Made by a program: the position numbers and the translations under genes
In this document: positions 22,675 to 34,410 of the stretch, piece after piece
How positions within the stretch are numbered: the stretch's first letter is position 1
How the letters are laid out: each line of letters opens with the position of its first letter
The notes under the pieces: model-generated
Database searches by the model: none
Told to the model about the DNA's origin: nothing
The model's input: only the letters and a program-made list of their open reading frames with translations
Source: Macrocybe gigantea
Taxonomy: Eukaryota; Basidiomycota; Agaricomycetes; Agaricales; Callistosporiaceae
Direction of reading: 5' to 3'
Assembly: GCA_011319805.1 (NCBI GenBank)
Contig: SJRY01000275.1
Location: 186,001 to 250,000 of the forward strand
DNA length: 64,000 bases

Positions 22675-24257
22675 ATGGATTCAAGTTCCGCTTCCTCGTT
22701 CCTCCCCACTCCCGATGACGCTCTTGAGACTCTCAAACACTGGCAGGACAAATCGTCTTCTGCGGACGATACAATCGAGTTACTGAAAGCAGTCATCAAA
22801 TGCGTTGACGATCCGAATGCCGTAGCAGTTTTCAAGGCGTCTTTCGAGAACCTCGCGACCGGGGAACCAAAGATCCGGGCAAGATTTTCCAGCATCCAGA
22901 GATTGCTTGAAAAATTCATCCAAGAGCACGGGCGGGATTTTCCAAAGGTCGCTGAGTACAAGGACAAGTGGGCAGGACTCCAGAGTGTGAGCGATGCTTT
23001 GGGCGTCTTCGTTTTTGCGCGCAAGTCCTGAGTGTTGTTGCGTTCGCGGCACAGCGCTGGGAAGGGCTTGTCAAGATCATCCGTGATGTCGTACACGAAA
23101 CCAGTCAAAGCTATCAAGGCGTGTAGCGAACTGCGAGATTCTGCCCGTTAGAATAGACTGACAGGCACCCCCGGCTCTCCAGAGTATGACGAAGCGATCC
23201 TTGCAAAGGTTGAGAAGATCCAAACCGAATCAGACAAGCAAGACGCAATCCGTTCATTAAAAACTTTCAGCGTGAGCCTATGCCTAGGAACCTCTCGACC
23301 ACGTCTGAACATCTCCGTGACGGCTCACAGGAAAAAGAGCTGACAAACGTGCCAGAAGACTTTCTGCAGCAGGTGATATTCTTCATCCTGATCCAAGGAC
23401 AATTCTACGCCGAGTTTCACCAGTACCTCGACCAAAACGGTGTGACGGTATCGGAAAAGGTGAAAGCCGTGACGGAGGACATTCGGACTCTCATCGCAGA
23501 GATCTCCCAGTACGTGTCCTGCCAAAGCGAACCTAGTTCACGTTCTGCATCGACGTTTATCATGCCACTACTCCCAGAATCAACACCGACGTAATCGTTT
23601 CCCTCGTCCCAGGTGCACTCACTGATCGTTTCTCATCCCGGCTTAGCTCCGGAACGCGCTCTCGGACCTGACGCTGGCAAAGTGGTGGGAGGTGGCAGCA
23701 GATGCCTTACGGGGTCTGATGCCAAAATCGACGAGCTGACAGCCCATCGCGCCGGTAAGCCCTGACTCGACCCCTAAACCGCTCTAATGCGTCCAACAAT
23801 TCGTCCTTTCCGTGACGCGTCGTGCGTGCCAGGCAAACTGAAAGACCTCGAAGCGCGAGAAAAGACGCTAGCAGACCTCAATGGGCTCCAAGACGGCCTA
23901 GCAAAAGCCGTGACCAGTATGGACGGCCTCTACCCCGAGACGCTGCTCGAGTTTCGAGGGCTCGTCATCTTGGCTGATATATGGAGTCAAGTACGCACGC
24001 GGCCGTCGTATCCGTATTTGCTTTGGACTCTGCGCGCACTAAAATGAGTTCGCGACGCGCAGTTTCACACCGAAGCTCGTTGGTTCTCGCAGATCCTCAT
24101 CGCCTCGCCGGGCGTCGATTTTCCAGAGGTAAGGGCACGTCAGGTACACTCCAGTATTCTCGACCGAAAAACCTTGTACGAACAGCACTTCAAGCTGCGC
24201 ATTCAATTAGCCCGAAAGATAGCCGCGCCTCTCGAGCAGGGTCTGAATATGCTCTGA
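22675..24257 (+). CDS. Helical-family protein A, unknown function
   Basis: No known family recognised. Seven exons (22675-22986, 23055-23118, 23165-23271, 23331-23513, 23647-23713, 23833-23990, 24063-24257) give about 361 aa, nearly all predicted helix. Shared with genes B (32985-33948) and C (31501-32306) are: a segment ending in FIQEHGRDFPKVAEYKDKW; an intron exactly before RW (S|RWEGLVKIIRD); a second exon of exactly 64 nt; and a third exon ending in an acidic helix (ILAKVEKIQTESDKQD). The second intron uses a GC donor (CAAG|GCGTGT), supported because B and C have introns at the same place and phase. The exon 5 to 6 junction uses a weak donor GTCTGA; a one-base deletion near 23712 is the alternative. 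The C-terminal half (AKWWEVAADALRG, AREKTLADLNG) suggests a coiled coil. No signal peptide or certain membrane helix. Confidence 0.65.
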
Positions 24258-25139
24258 AAGACGTTGGGGTGAAAGATTTGTAGCTTTGCGGAGCATTGTC
24301 ATCGATTGTAGGCTGGCATGCTTGAGTATGGTTGCAGCAGAAGAGAAACATGGCGTTAGCAGACGAAGACCGTGGCACCTAAAGTAGTCTTTCGGATTTG
24401 AAACAAAACCCTATTGTCACCAACGACACATCCTCACCTCCAAATCCATCGACACACAGCAACGCAACTCCCAGCGCGGCATCCCCAAAAGCTCTTCACA
24501 CCCAACTAAATCCGCGCACCATGCCGAAAAAAGCGCAGCCGCTCACGAAAATGCCTAAAAAAAATCCTCGGCATAAATCGAGGATAGAGCGGCGTTCCAG
24601 CATTCGGACGAGCCTCTTCCGATGCGCGAACGGTTACCGTGTAGAGCGCGGCTAAGGTGGATTTAAATGTGAGTCTGCCGATGGCGTGCCGCGGTAGAAC
24701 AGAAAGATGCCAAAGAGATCCAGACACAAAAACCGAGCTGTTTCAGGCGATAATCCCCATCTCCTGAGCAAATGGCAAGGAAACGCAGGGAGGGAGCTTT
24801 CAGAGATGTCATCACTCGCCAGGTCAAGCTACCCGCGAGAACGACAGCCGTGGCGTGAAAAGTGATGAAGAGCTCGTCAAGCATCTAATACCCTGAGAGT
24901 AGACCAGAGCCTGAACAGTACTGAGCGCGACAGATCTCCAGAACGAGTAGACTTGACTAGATGGTAGCAAGAGCGGTTCGGACCACGATTCAAACGCGTT
25001 CATCTGTAGCATAACGAAGATTCTTTGTGGTCTATAAGCAAATGGCAATGTACATTCTTCTGTCTTGGGATGGCGGAACTTGGCTTATTTATATTTGTTC
25101 TTTACGCGTCATACGGAAAAAAAAGACATGGCAAAAACA
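24258..25139. other. Intergenic, nothing recognised
   Basis: Convergent region between helical gene A and PMI. A Pro/Ser/Lys-rich open frame at 24398-24655 looks random. A small perfect hairpin (AATCCTCG...CGAGGAT) lies near 24566-24590. Confidence 0.35.
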
Positions 25140-26637
25140 TTATCCATCGCAAAACGCGCGATACACCACCAACCCAGCCTCCCTCTCATCCTCACGGAGG
25201 ACAAACTCGAGCGGCACGCCAGCACCCACAAAGACCGCATCGCCCGCGTTCAAATCCATATTCATCTGCTTCACAAACTCGCTCGGGCCTTCTTCCCACC
25301 AGAGCACGCCGCGGCCTGCTGTGACGATGAGAATTGAAGGGCCATCCACCGGCGGATGGCGCGTCTTTGTCTTTGTCCTTGTCCTTGTCTGGGAACCGGC
25401 GGGCTCGAGCTTGGTCTCGATGATGGAAAACTCGGACACGGGCGGGCGGAACAGCCTGCTGTCACCTGCGTCCTCCGGCCACGGTGTGGGCTGGACATGG
25501 TGCTTCGATGGCGCAGAGGCCTCGTAAGTGAGCGTGGCGACGAGGTTAGGCACATCGCGCAGTTTGGGAGTGAGCCCAGCTCGGATGACGTTGTCCGAAT
25601 TAGCCATGCACTCGATGCATTCTGAAAAAAAAAAATTACAAGTGGATATATGCGCAGAGGCGATGTATGATGTCATAGCCACTCACCACCTTCAACGTAC
25701 GCGTGCGGTTCTCCGGCGCCGAGAAAGATCGCCTCGCCCGGGTCCAGTCTCACAATATTAAGCAAAAACGGGCAAAACACGCCGATGTCTCCGGGGAACT
25801 GGCCCTCCAGTCTGAGCACCATCTCCACAACCTCTTTTCCCACTCCGCCGGCAGCCAACAAAGGATCGCTGCGGAAGCGCTGCACGAGCTTGTCGAGCTG
25901 CGGTCGGAACGCGTCCGGAGAGGCAGTCATCAGCGCCGCAAAGAGTTCGCGCAAAGCCGTTTTCTGCGTCGGCGTGGTGGCAGCGTACTCTGGCTGATCG
26001 TCGCGGACCGCGACATCATAGAACGCCTGCACAATACCAGACGGCATGAGAGTGAGGAGCTCCGGCGTCGCTTTCAGTGCCGCAGCGATGTCTGGGAGGG
26101 GCCGGAACCCGCACATGGCGACGAACGGCGTGAGCGCGAGCGCCATTTCGGGTTTGTGATGCGGGTCCTTGTACACCTGCGGCTGCGCCTCGAACAGCGC
26201 GCGCGCGGTGGGCTTGTCCGGGTGCGACTGGATGCTCAGCGCCTTGAAGATGGAGAGGACCTTGAAGAGGAAGGGCAGCGCGCCGGATTTGGCATCGGCG
26301 TAGGCGCGGAGGACGTGTGGGCCGATGAGCTCCTCGGCGTGCGATGCTAGGCGGGTGGAGAGAGGCACGGGAGAGGCGTCGTCGTAGACTAGCGAGGGCG
26401 ATTTGGGGTGCGTGCCCATCCATAGCTGGCAGTGTCAGTGCGGTGGCGAGGGGCGCTGGAGGATTCGGACGATACCTCTGCATAGGGTTCGTCTTCGTTG
26501 ACCTGCAACGAGGTCTGGGAAAACGCAGAGGACGCGGCTGTCGAGGCAGCGGCGAATTGGGCGACTTTGGCTTTCGAGCCTTTGATGCCCCAGTCGTAGT
26601 TTTGCACCGTCGGCTGGATTCTGAATACGCAGGCCAT
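25140..26637 (-). CDS. PMI40: Mannose-6-phosphate isomerase, type I
   Basis: Zinc enzyme interconverting fructose-6-phosphate and mannose-6-phosphate, feeding GDP-mannose for glycoprotein and cell-wall mannan synthesis in the cytosol. Three exons (26637-26476, 26425-25687, 25621-25140) encode 460 aa, close to the usual fungal length. Landmarks: QPTVQNYDWGIKGSKAKVA at the N-terminus, ELWMGTHPKSPS, the zinc-site signature IQSHPDKPTARALFE, PEMALALTPF, and [31 protein letters not shown] carrying the second metal ligand and the C-terminal cupin start. The C-terminal jelly-roll ends LNAGDAVFVGAGVPLEF. All introns are GT-AG and the frame is intact. The first exon is Ala/Ser-rich after the conserved start (AAASTAASSAF), a mild lineage insertion. 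Confidence 0.95.
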
Positions 26638-28100
26638 GTCGACCGAAAGAAAGAGATGGAGAGATCGATCATGATGTCAGTTTTTGCTTATTCATTTGCC
26701 ATTCTCAGACAATGCTCGTCGTTTTTGATTGAGGGGCAGCGAGCTAACTCAGTTTACGTTCCTCTGGTCCCATTTCTGCAATCGCTGACGATCACACCCA
26801 CGACAGCCAATGGCTAAGCTGGCTTCTCGTGCCCGAGATCCTTCCACTTATGTTTGTCGCTCGCACTGTGCCGTCGAGACGTTCTCTGCTGGTGGTGGTC
26901 GAGGGTCTGGCAGAGTGCTGTGGCGGACAACCAACCCGGATGCATTTTCGAGGCCTTTCGCGTGTCTGGTGTCGCAGTGGACGGTGAACATAAGACATGT
27001 CAGTGCAAGGTCAGGGGAGGGGCAGGAGCGGAGTAGGGAAAATGATGAAAGAGACTGGTTTGAGTCGGATGTTCATGCCATTGTTATTGCAGTGCAGGGT
27101 TCTGCATGTTTCTTGCATCGTCAACATCCCTTATCATAATACCGTTTCTTTGCTATGTGCACCTGATCTCAATGGTGGAATTCCCGGATTTGGGTGACTT
27201 GCGGGCGGCCATTGTGCGGTCAACGCTGAACAGCATCTCGGATGGGACAAATGGAACAACGATCCTAGGCCTGCAGGTCCCTCTCTCGATCACTGATGTT
27301 TTGATGTGTTCAGCATCAGGGCGAAACTTGACGTAGCGTTTCACGGAGGAGAAAAACGAATCATGTCCTCAGCCTTCATCGAAAGATCGAAGACGACACA
27401 ATCTTTAGCCCCCTCTGCCATGTCGAGTCAGGGGGATGATCGGCCCGGTAGCTCTGATCCCTTTTTCTATGCTACATGCAGGGAATCTTTGCATGTGAAC
27501 AATGTATGTTGTGCACAATGCACTTGTCGTCGTCTTTTTGTTTTTTTTTTTCCTGGATCGTCGAGCTGAGCATTTCAGCCTTTAAACGACTCACTGCTTC
27601 TGTCTGTTTTTTTGTTGTACTAGTAGTTCAATCACTGGCATCCGACTCGACTCTGTTCAAGAATGCGGGTCATCAAGAGGTGCGTGCATCTGCACCAGCA
27701 CAGGCGAGGCACAATGTGGAGGTGCCTAGCCTTGGACAGGGCCAAACCAGCTTGGGACTTTGTCGCAGATGACGATTTGGTACCTGGCACGAGGGTGAGG
27801 GGCGATGGTGACTACCGGAATGGCATCCTTGCCTCGTTCTTCATAAACGCCTATCCCCTGTGATAGACCTACTCCGGCTCTGGCTCCTAGCGGGGCATAA
27901 AAGCCCACACGGTGGGACAATCTCTCAAGGCAGGTCCAGTGTGACCGTCGGCCTCCTTCCTCCTTCGTCGACATGTCGGACGAAACGTCCCCGCTCTTTC
28001 CGAGCTGCAGGCCGCCGTTGATTTTTATCTTCATTACGAGATTTTTACTTGCTTTTTAGCTGGTGAGTCCGTAAGTTTCGGATTGCTTTTTTGAAGCGTG
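26638..28100. other. Long intergenic region, nothing recognised
   Basis: About 1.45 kb between the divergent PMI and seven-helix genes. No exon with good splice sites was found. A GCATAAAAGC element at about 27894 and an ATG at 27973 (MSDETSPLFPS) followed by a stop might mark a leader exon of the next gene. T-rich runs near 27535 and 27610 are unremarkable. Confidence 0.35.
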
Positions 28101-29239
28101 ATGAGAACCTATTGCTTACGTCTTGCTGCAGGTATATACAGCGCTGTTTTCATATTCTTCATCACGCATGCATTTAGTGAGTTCTGTCGCCGCCCGCCCG
28201 TGTTTCATTCTTCTAAGAAAACATACGTCGTCCCAGTTACCCGACACGAGGACAAGTCTACGACACGATCGATGATAACCGCCGCTGTTGCGCTACAATA
28301 CGGGCTTTTAATGTCCTCGAGCATTGGCTCTTGGTATCGTTTCGGCCAATCCATGAAGTACGAGTCGCTCGAAGAGATCGCGTTTGATCTGTTCAGCCCG
28401 TCGGTGGCGACCACCGTCTGGATAAACACCAACATATACGCGTCAGTCGTTATTGCGGATGCATTAATCGTGAGCCCCGGCTCTTCGCCTTTCTTTTCTT
28501 CCGGCTAAACGGGACATCGATTGCAAGGTATGGCGGTGTTGGAAGATCTGGAACCGCAATATGTGGATCGGCGTGCCCCTCGCTTTCCTGTCTGTCGTCG
28601 CGATCGGTGAGTGGCCCAGCGTCTACTAGCCGTCGTTACCTGACCTATTAGCGGTCTTCCCCCCGAACCGCGAAAAGGCATGTACACCTACGGGATATAC
28701 CTCCAAGCCATAGTCCCCACAACGACATCCGACCGAGTGTTGTACATAGACAACGTCATCGCGACGACGATCAACTTCCTCGGCGCCGGCATCACGATCG
28801 TCGCGTCGATGCTGATCCTGGCGCGGATATACGCGATCGGGCGCAAGGAGGGCGTGCGCAAGTTCCGGCTCGTCGTCGAGCTCGTCGTAGAGTCTGCGAT
28901 CATCTACTCCGTCCCGTTTCTCGCGCTGGGCATATGGGACGTCGCTACGCCCGTCGACGCCGCCCTCGACGTGACGTTTGCGATTCTCAACGGGTTCATC
29001 CGCATCATGGTCGTAAGTCGGTGCAGTCTGTATCATCGTCTCTCGGTCTTATGAACTATGAACGCAACGGCTGTCCATCGCAGGGACTCGCGCCTTTGTT
29101 GCTGGTCGTTAGAATTCACATGGGGATGTCGAGGCCCGAATCGGTGTGGGAGGAGCCCATCTCGTTCAAATGGTCGCATGCAGAAGGATCGTCTTTGAAG
29201 GAAGGGAGCGGGGATGCGCGGAAACGCCTGATCGTTTGA
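28101..29239 (+). CDS. Seven-helix integral membrane protein (Agaricomycete family)
   Basis: Polytopic membrane protein resembling the large mushroom-specific seven-TM families annotated only as conserved membrane proteins. Five exons from the first usable ATG: 28101-28176, 28237-28469, 28528-28606, 28678-29012, 29084-29239 (about 292 aa). Helices can be counted at GIYSAVFIFFITHAF, the TAAVALQYGLLMSSS region, IYASVVIADALIVWRCW, IGVPLAFLSVVAIG, INFLGAGITIVASMLILARIY, AIIYSVPFLALGIW, and the last one at GLAPLLLVVRIHMG. The signature WRCWKIWNRN after helix 4 and ELVVESAIIYS before helix 6 are typical. The cytosolic tail is Ser-rich. The start is uncertain; a leader exon at 27973 is possible. Ligand and role unknown; a receptor-like function is only inference. 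Confidence 0.75.
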
Positions 29240-29508
29240 ATGGGTTTGGAGGTATGGGTGGAAGCGCCAGCAAGGAGCTCACAAAAGGTTCGTCGCGCGG
29301 GGCCGGACTACTCAATAGAGAGGCTGAGACCTCGGAGGGGAGACGACGGGAGGGTGCATTGTCGAGGTCAACCGCGACCAGTCCACTGCACATTAGATGT
29401 CATCGCACTCGAGTGCACTTTTCAAGAGTTTTCATGTGGACCGTTACATATTATCTAGCTTTGACGAGTTGACTGAGAATCGATTAAAGAAAAAAGAAGC
29501 TCATTCAC

Positions 29509-29582
29509 TGGCCAACGTGGGGATCGAACCCAAGACCTTCGCGTTATTAGCACGACGCTCTAACCAACTGAGCTAGTCGGCC
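29509..29582 (-). tRNA. tRNA-Ile (anticodon AAT), second copy
   Basis: Same 74-nt cloverleaf as 1634-1707, anticodon AAT, no intron. The only difference I see is one base in the T loop (TTCGATC here, TTCGATA there), which makes this copy the more canonical. Confidence 0.95.
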
Positions 29583-29706
29583 ATATTTGTTCAATGAAAT
29601 CGTTTTATCTCCATCTTGTTGTGTATTCCCACGTACGTAAGCAGAACGCTTTTCCGTTCACCGTTTCTTGTCTTCTTCTCGAGGCCAAGGAGGATCGAAA
29701 GGAAAG

Positions 29707-30451
29707 ATGTTCTTCATCGTGAGTCTCCCTCCGCCTTTTCCTTATCCATTACATCCGCCATAACATTTCTCTCGATGACCTCACCACCAAAAAAAACCTA
29801 CGAATACTGGAAAACAGAAAGAGCTCACCCACACGATCCTCCTGCATCCGTCCTACTTTGGCCCGCGCATGCTCAACTTTCTCGAGTCCAAGCTCTATGC
29901 GGATGTCGAGGGCACTTGTCTCGGCTCCTTTGGGTACATCATCGCCGTCGTCTCCATCCTCGACATTGGCAAGGGCATGGTCCTATCTGGCAGCGGTCAG
30001 GCCGAGTTTGTGACGCGCTACCGCGCGATCGTGTTCAAGCCGTTCAAGGGCGAGGTCGTGGATGGCGTTGTGAATAATGTCAACAAGATGGGGTTCTTTG
30101 CGGACGTGGGCCCGTTGACGGTTTTCGTGAGCCATCAGGTGTGTCTGAACCCATCCCGTGTGACGGGTTTGGGCATTCGACTGATGTGCGTTCGTCTTTT
30201 GTTTTCGCAAAGTTGATTCATCCGGACCTCAAATTCGACCCCAACTCGAATCCGCCATCCTTCGCCTCCGAAGACCAGGTCATCGAGAAGAATACACATG
30301 TGAGACTAAAAATCGTCGGCACTCGTGTCGACGCCACGGAGATCGTGAGTTGCTCTCTCTGTTTCCATTCCTATGCATTCACTCAACGAGAACATTGCAC
30401 CAGTTTGCGATCGGGACGATAAAAGAAGACCACCTGGGCGTGATCGACTAA
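29707..30451 (+). CDS. RPB7: RNA polymerase II subunit RPB7
   Basis: Stalk subunit of RNA polymerase II that with RPB4 binds nascent RNA and supports initiation. Four exons (29707-29718, 29818-30138, 30213-30344, 30404-30451) encode 170 aa, the normal size. It begins [20 protein letters not shown], the conserved tip of the RNP-like domain; the first exon is only 12 nt. [15 protein letters not shown] [32 protein letters not shown] and [21 protein letters not shown] mark the transition to the OB-fold (S1-like) domain, and the protein closes with [15 protein letters not shown]. Frame and splice sites are clean GT-AG. It is transcribed away from the tRNA-Ile gene about 125 bp upstream. Confidence 0.97.
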
Positions 30452-31500
30452 TGCTTTTTTGACCAGTCAAAAAAATTGCTGCAAATTTTTGTGCCGTTGT
30501 TTGGGCCATCATCTGCGCCGTAGCTGATCCACGGGCATTCGCCCCGCGGGATTGCTTCTGCCTGTCGTGGTATATTATTAGCGCTGATGCCGCTTCCATC
30601 TGGGTCATTCGTTTTCTCGTTTATATATTATGCTTTGTATCACTAGCTAATGCTCCTTGCGGCTTCTTTTTCGAAATTCTAGATGTAACACTGCTTCGAG
30701 GATGGATGTTTTTCATCACAGGCACACTGTTGACAGATTTTTGGCTGTCTACAATGACCGAAAGTCGACACGCGTCTATACACAGGAAAAAAAGCTCGAT
30801 GTCCAAGAAATGACAAAGCTATCTGCGCGACGTACACCAGACCAATATTCCAGACATTCTTACTATTTCTGGTCCCGCTGCACTGAAGGAGTTACGGACG
30901 GAAAGTTGGAATGCATCCAAGTCTCGCCAGGTGTTAATGAAATTACTCCTCGGTGTACGGATGAAAGTGTGTTGGCGCTAAGGCGACGTGCACTGCCTTG
31001 TTGTGTTTTGGGACGTGGCGCCGCTTCGCTTCACTCGCGACGGCCTGACGCTCTGACGCTGCTTCGGTTCTCTGCAGCATGACCATTATCACAGCGTTTC
31101 TTTGGTCGGATATAAACATGAATGAAACCGTGGAACTCAAGCTCAGAATTCAGAAATATAAACCTAGTTCTGTTAACGAAGAACTTTCATCATACTCATT
31201 TCGAGCCATCGTTTTTAGCAAGAAATTGTATTCACTCCAACGCGATACCGACTGAAAGCGCCACCATCAAATGTGGACCTCGGTTGCGTATGCCGCCAAG
31301 AGGGGCTTGAGTGATGAAGCTGCAGCTTCGCAGGTCTTCAGGCGTACCCGGAACAACTGTATGAAGATATGAGATGTGCAACTCTTTGACACGACCCCCA
31401 TACAAACTTACACGACTGCTCCGCTCTGCACTGCGTATTCTAGGTTTTCGGAGATCTCACGCTGTCAGCGTGCCACTGAATGGAGTCACATCATCGCCCA
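30452..31500. other. Intergenic, nothing recognised
   Basis: About 1 kb after RPB7. Open frames such as 30657-31082 have no family features or splice context. The right part may hold remnants of the 3' end of helical pseudogene C, which I could not follow past 31501. Confidence 0.35.
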
Positions 31501-32306
31501 TCAGCGACTGCACGAGTGAGGTTCTTCGGAGCGCACCATCGCCCATGCCATTGCAAGTTGGTCGAGCGTGTTTTGCATGATCCCGAAGTACCCTCCAAGG
31601 TATCAAACGCCAGTCTGACCGCTTCCATTCCAGTTCTCTGGAGGAAGGAACGGACATCTTCGTGGAAGACTGCAACTCTCTCCTTAGCTCGACGAAAAGC
31701 TGCGAGTGATCGGTGGTAGCTCGATTGGATGGTCTTGCTGTGAACAAAAAAGAAAAAAAAAAAAAAGGCAAATTGATTTGGACTTTTGTGGGATTTACGT
31801 GAGAATAATGCATACCCTGAAAGTGTTCAGACGTTCAACGGCCTCATCCTTGTCTTCAGGGGTTTGGACGTTTTCGATCATTTCGGTGAACATCGCGACA
31901 TATTCTGCATGCAGGCGGCCATAAACATGCATGAGAAGTAGTCGCCGTCAATATGAAATTCCCACCTCCAAGGATTGCAGCTAACTTGGCTGCACGATCA
32001 TTTGATTCTTGTATTCCATTACTCCAGCGCTATAAAAGATGCAGCGAGTTTTGATGGAGATCATCGTGTCAGCAACAGAAAACCACCGAAAATGACGGCA
32101 GCAAAGTCTTACACTCATATGTCCTTTCCATGCTTGCTGGTAAGTAGCCAGTTGAGGGGCTTGCCATCCATATTGCGCAACAAAGTCATTAAAAGCATCG
32201 CCGACTTGATTGAACGCGGTATTGGATATATCTACGCGACTGCGAGACGATCTATGTTGACGCGGTCTGCGTTGACGACTTCTAAGGTTGCTTCGGAGTG
32301 GGACAT
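31501..32306 (-). pseudogene. Helical-family member C, decayed
   Basis: Third member of the family seen at 22675-24257 and 32985-33948. The N-terminal exon (32306-32113) holds AFNDFVAQYGWQAPQLATYQQAW and ends HMS; exon 2 is exactly 64 nt (32029-31966; RWSNGIQESNDRAAKLA); exon 3 (31904-31816) reads EYVAMFTEMIENVQTPEDKDE. These match gene B in order, phase and length. One-base shifts are needed near 32225-32240 and near 31590-31596 to keep the frame, and the third intron's donor is unclear. The matching C-terminal motif, YFGIMQNTLDQLAMAW, is present, followed by a stop at 31501. I therefore call it a probable pseudogene; a mis-assembled sequence would be the other explanation. Confidence 0.6.
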
Positions 32307-32984
32307 GTGTGGCGATGAGAGGCTGGAAGGCCAAACCTGCTGCACCACCGTAAATATGGCGTTTAATACTATACCTACAACTTGAACCGATCTCCGAGTT
32401 AGCACCGAAAGTGGCAGGCCACTGAGACATCTTCCATTTCATCAGTGACAGAAGATGCCGGCATATGTCTCTAGGAATGATCGGCATAGAGTGGAGACAG
32501 ATGCATGACTACCCTTAGGAATGGCTGCTCCTTGTACACCACACTCTTGAGGGTGGCTTTCAAGGCCTTGCTGGAAACAGTTTAGGTTAGGTTAATAGTG
32601 TCGGCATCTAGGTCGGGACATCCATCTAATCAACGGCCTCTAAAATCAACACCCTAGCCTGTCACAAAGTTAGCAAAGAAAGGGATATCTGTGAACAGCA
32701 AAGGATGAACAGGTGGAATGGAAGTGGGAATAAACACACATAGACTGAATTCGAGGGACATCAATATTCGCATCCGATTCACCGACAACAACACCCTCTC
32801 AATATAGCTATAACAAAAGCCAAGACAATGCATTGAATGAGCCAAGAAGCAAAAAATAAACGAAGTAGCCCCGTATTTGGATTGCGATGCACGCAATACG
32901 TTTTCCGTAATGGCAGCTACTGCCCTTGAGATAACATTGAGTCGTATTACTCAGTGAATGATATCGAAGCAGAACAATAGGATG
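32307..32984. other. Intergenic, nothing recognised
   Basis: Lies between the head of pseudogene C and the tail of gene B, which are tandem on the minus strand. No additional exons or repeats found. Confidence 0.4.
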
Positions 32985-33948
32985 CTAGAAGGGAGACTGT
33001 GGAGTCAAGGCTGTATAGGCCTCCAGTTCAGGCTGGAGCTCCGCGGCCAAGTCATTGGCGAACTTGACAAGTGGCTGGAACTTCTGTGAGATACATCAAC
33101 CCAAGCCCCTCACGCAAATAACGGAATCCCAGACTGACCAGAAAATATGCTGTCTCCGAGATTTCACGTAAACGTCACCAAGCTCCCGTCCGTGGCGGCT
33201 AAACTACCCGCGTCCTATAAGGGGAAGGTGGTCGGAATGAGATGTTATGCAACGTACATCGTCCCATGCAAGATCAAACTGATTGGCAATCTTGTCGACC
33301 ATCTGGAAATACCCGTTCGCAGCGTTGAACATCATCTTGGCATCTCCTGAATGAGAGAGATACGACTCGACGTCGTTTACGAAAGTTTGCAGCTCCCGCC
33401 GGAAATTCAAGAAAGTGCCAGCGATATCCGCCGGCATCTCAGCGGGTGCCATCTCTGCAAGCACGAATAGCCACGATGAATAAGACGATGGGCGGTGGAC
33501 GCCAACACGTACGACGTAGGTTGCCAATCGTTCTTTTGCTGCAGGCATATCCCGCTCGTCTTTAACCTTCTCCATTATGTCAAGCAGCGTGGATTTGTAT
33601 CCTGGACACGGAGGATGTGAACATGCAACGCTTGAATGACAAACGCGCGAGGAACAAACCTCCGAGAAACTTTGCGGACTTGGTGGCCTGATTCTTTGTG
33701 CTTTGAACCATGCTAGGCCATCGCTAACAATCCGGCTTTGAAAATGAGTTGATTGAGAACGCAAAAAAAATGTAAGGACTGACCGATACATAGCCATTCC
33801 ATGTGTCCTGATATGTGCTCAGCCGAGAGTACTGCCACCCGTAACGCGAAACCAATTGCCTGAAAGCATCGGTGGCATGAACGAAGACGGTGTCAGCAGA
33901 GCCTGCGTATTCTGCGAGGCGCGCAAAACGTGAACCAGGAGACGCCAT
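32985..33948 (-). CDS. Helical-family protein B, unknown function
   Basis: Unrecognised, all-helical protein of 217 aa from six exons (33948-33784, 33723-33660, 33601-33509, 33454-33258, 33203-33168, 33083-32985). All splice sites are GT-AG and the frame is intact, which makes it the reference member of the family. Features: ATDAFRQLVSRYGWQYSRL, then TYQDTWNGYVS|RWPSMVQSTKNQ across the conserved intron; a 64-nt second exon; LLDIMEKVKDERDMPAAKE; FRRELQTFVNDVESYL; and FQMVDKIANQFDLAWDD. There is no signal peptide, membrane helix or Cys. The pattern of aromatic residues at helix starts (YGWQ, TYQ.W) is shared with genes A and C. Gene C lies about 680 bp downstream in the same orientation, so B and C are a tandem pair; gene A, 9 kb away, is inverted. 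Confidence 0.65.
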
Positions 33949-34410
33949 GGACAGATTAAAATCACAGGTTATTGAGGACAGCAGATACTATGTTTGCTCT
34001 TGACAAGAAATCGCTAATCGAATAGATCCAGCCTTAATAGCGCTCGAGTCTAAAGTTTTTGCGACAAAGACATTGCGTCCAGCGATTTATCATATCCAGA
34101 TATCTCGGCCTCTCGGCCTCGAGTTGATGGTAAATCTGATCTTGAGCTTGTCAGGCGGCGTGGAAGCCTAAGACGTGAAAAAAAAAATGCCGTCGGTGAA
34201 CAGGCGGAATGGAAGCTTCCGGATAAGGGCTGCATCTTAGCGGGGTGTTTGCTGCCAAGCTATGGCTTCAACCGAGCTATCCTTGACTACGATAGAATGA
34301 GGCTTGATGCAATAATAATAGAAAAATGGACAAAGGTCACTACGCCGACATGAGAGCGCGATACACCCATGAATCACGATGAAACCATACGAAAAGAAAG
34401 TCTACAGACA
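33949..34410. other. Intergenic, nothing recognised
   Basis: Upstream region of helical gene B and downstream region of the P450. No coding or repeat signal. Confidence 0.4.

Noticed and set aside
30657..31082. 142-aa plus-strand frame after RPB7
   Set aside because: It has no family resemblance and odd composition with repeated Arg/Thr codons; no splice or promoter context.
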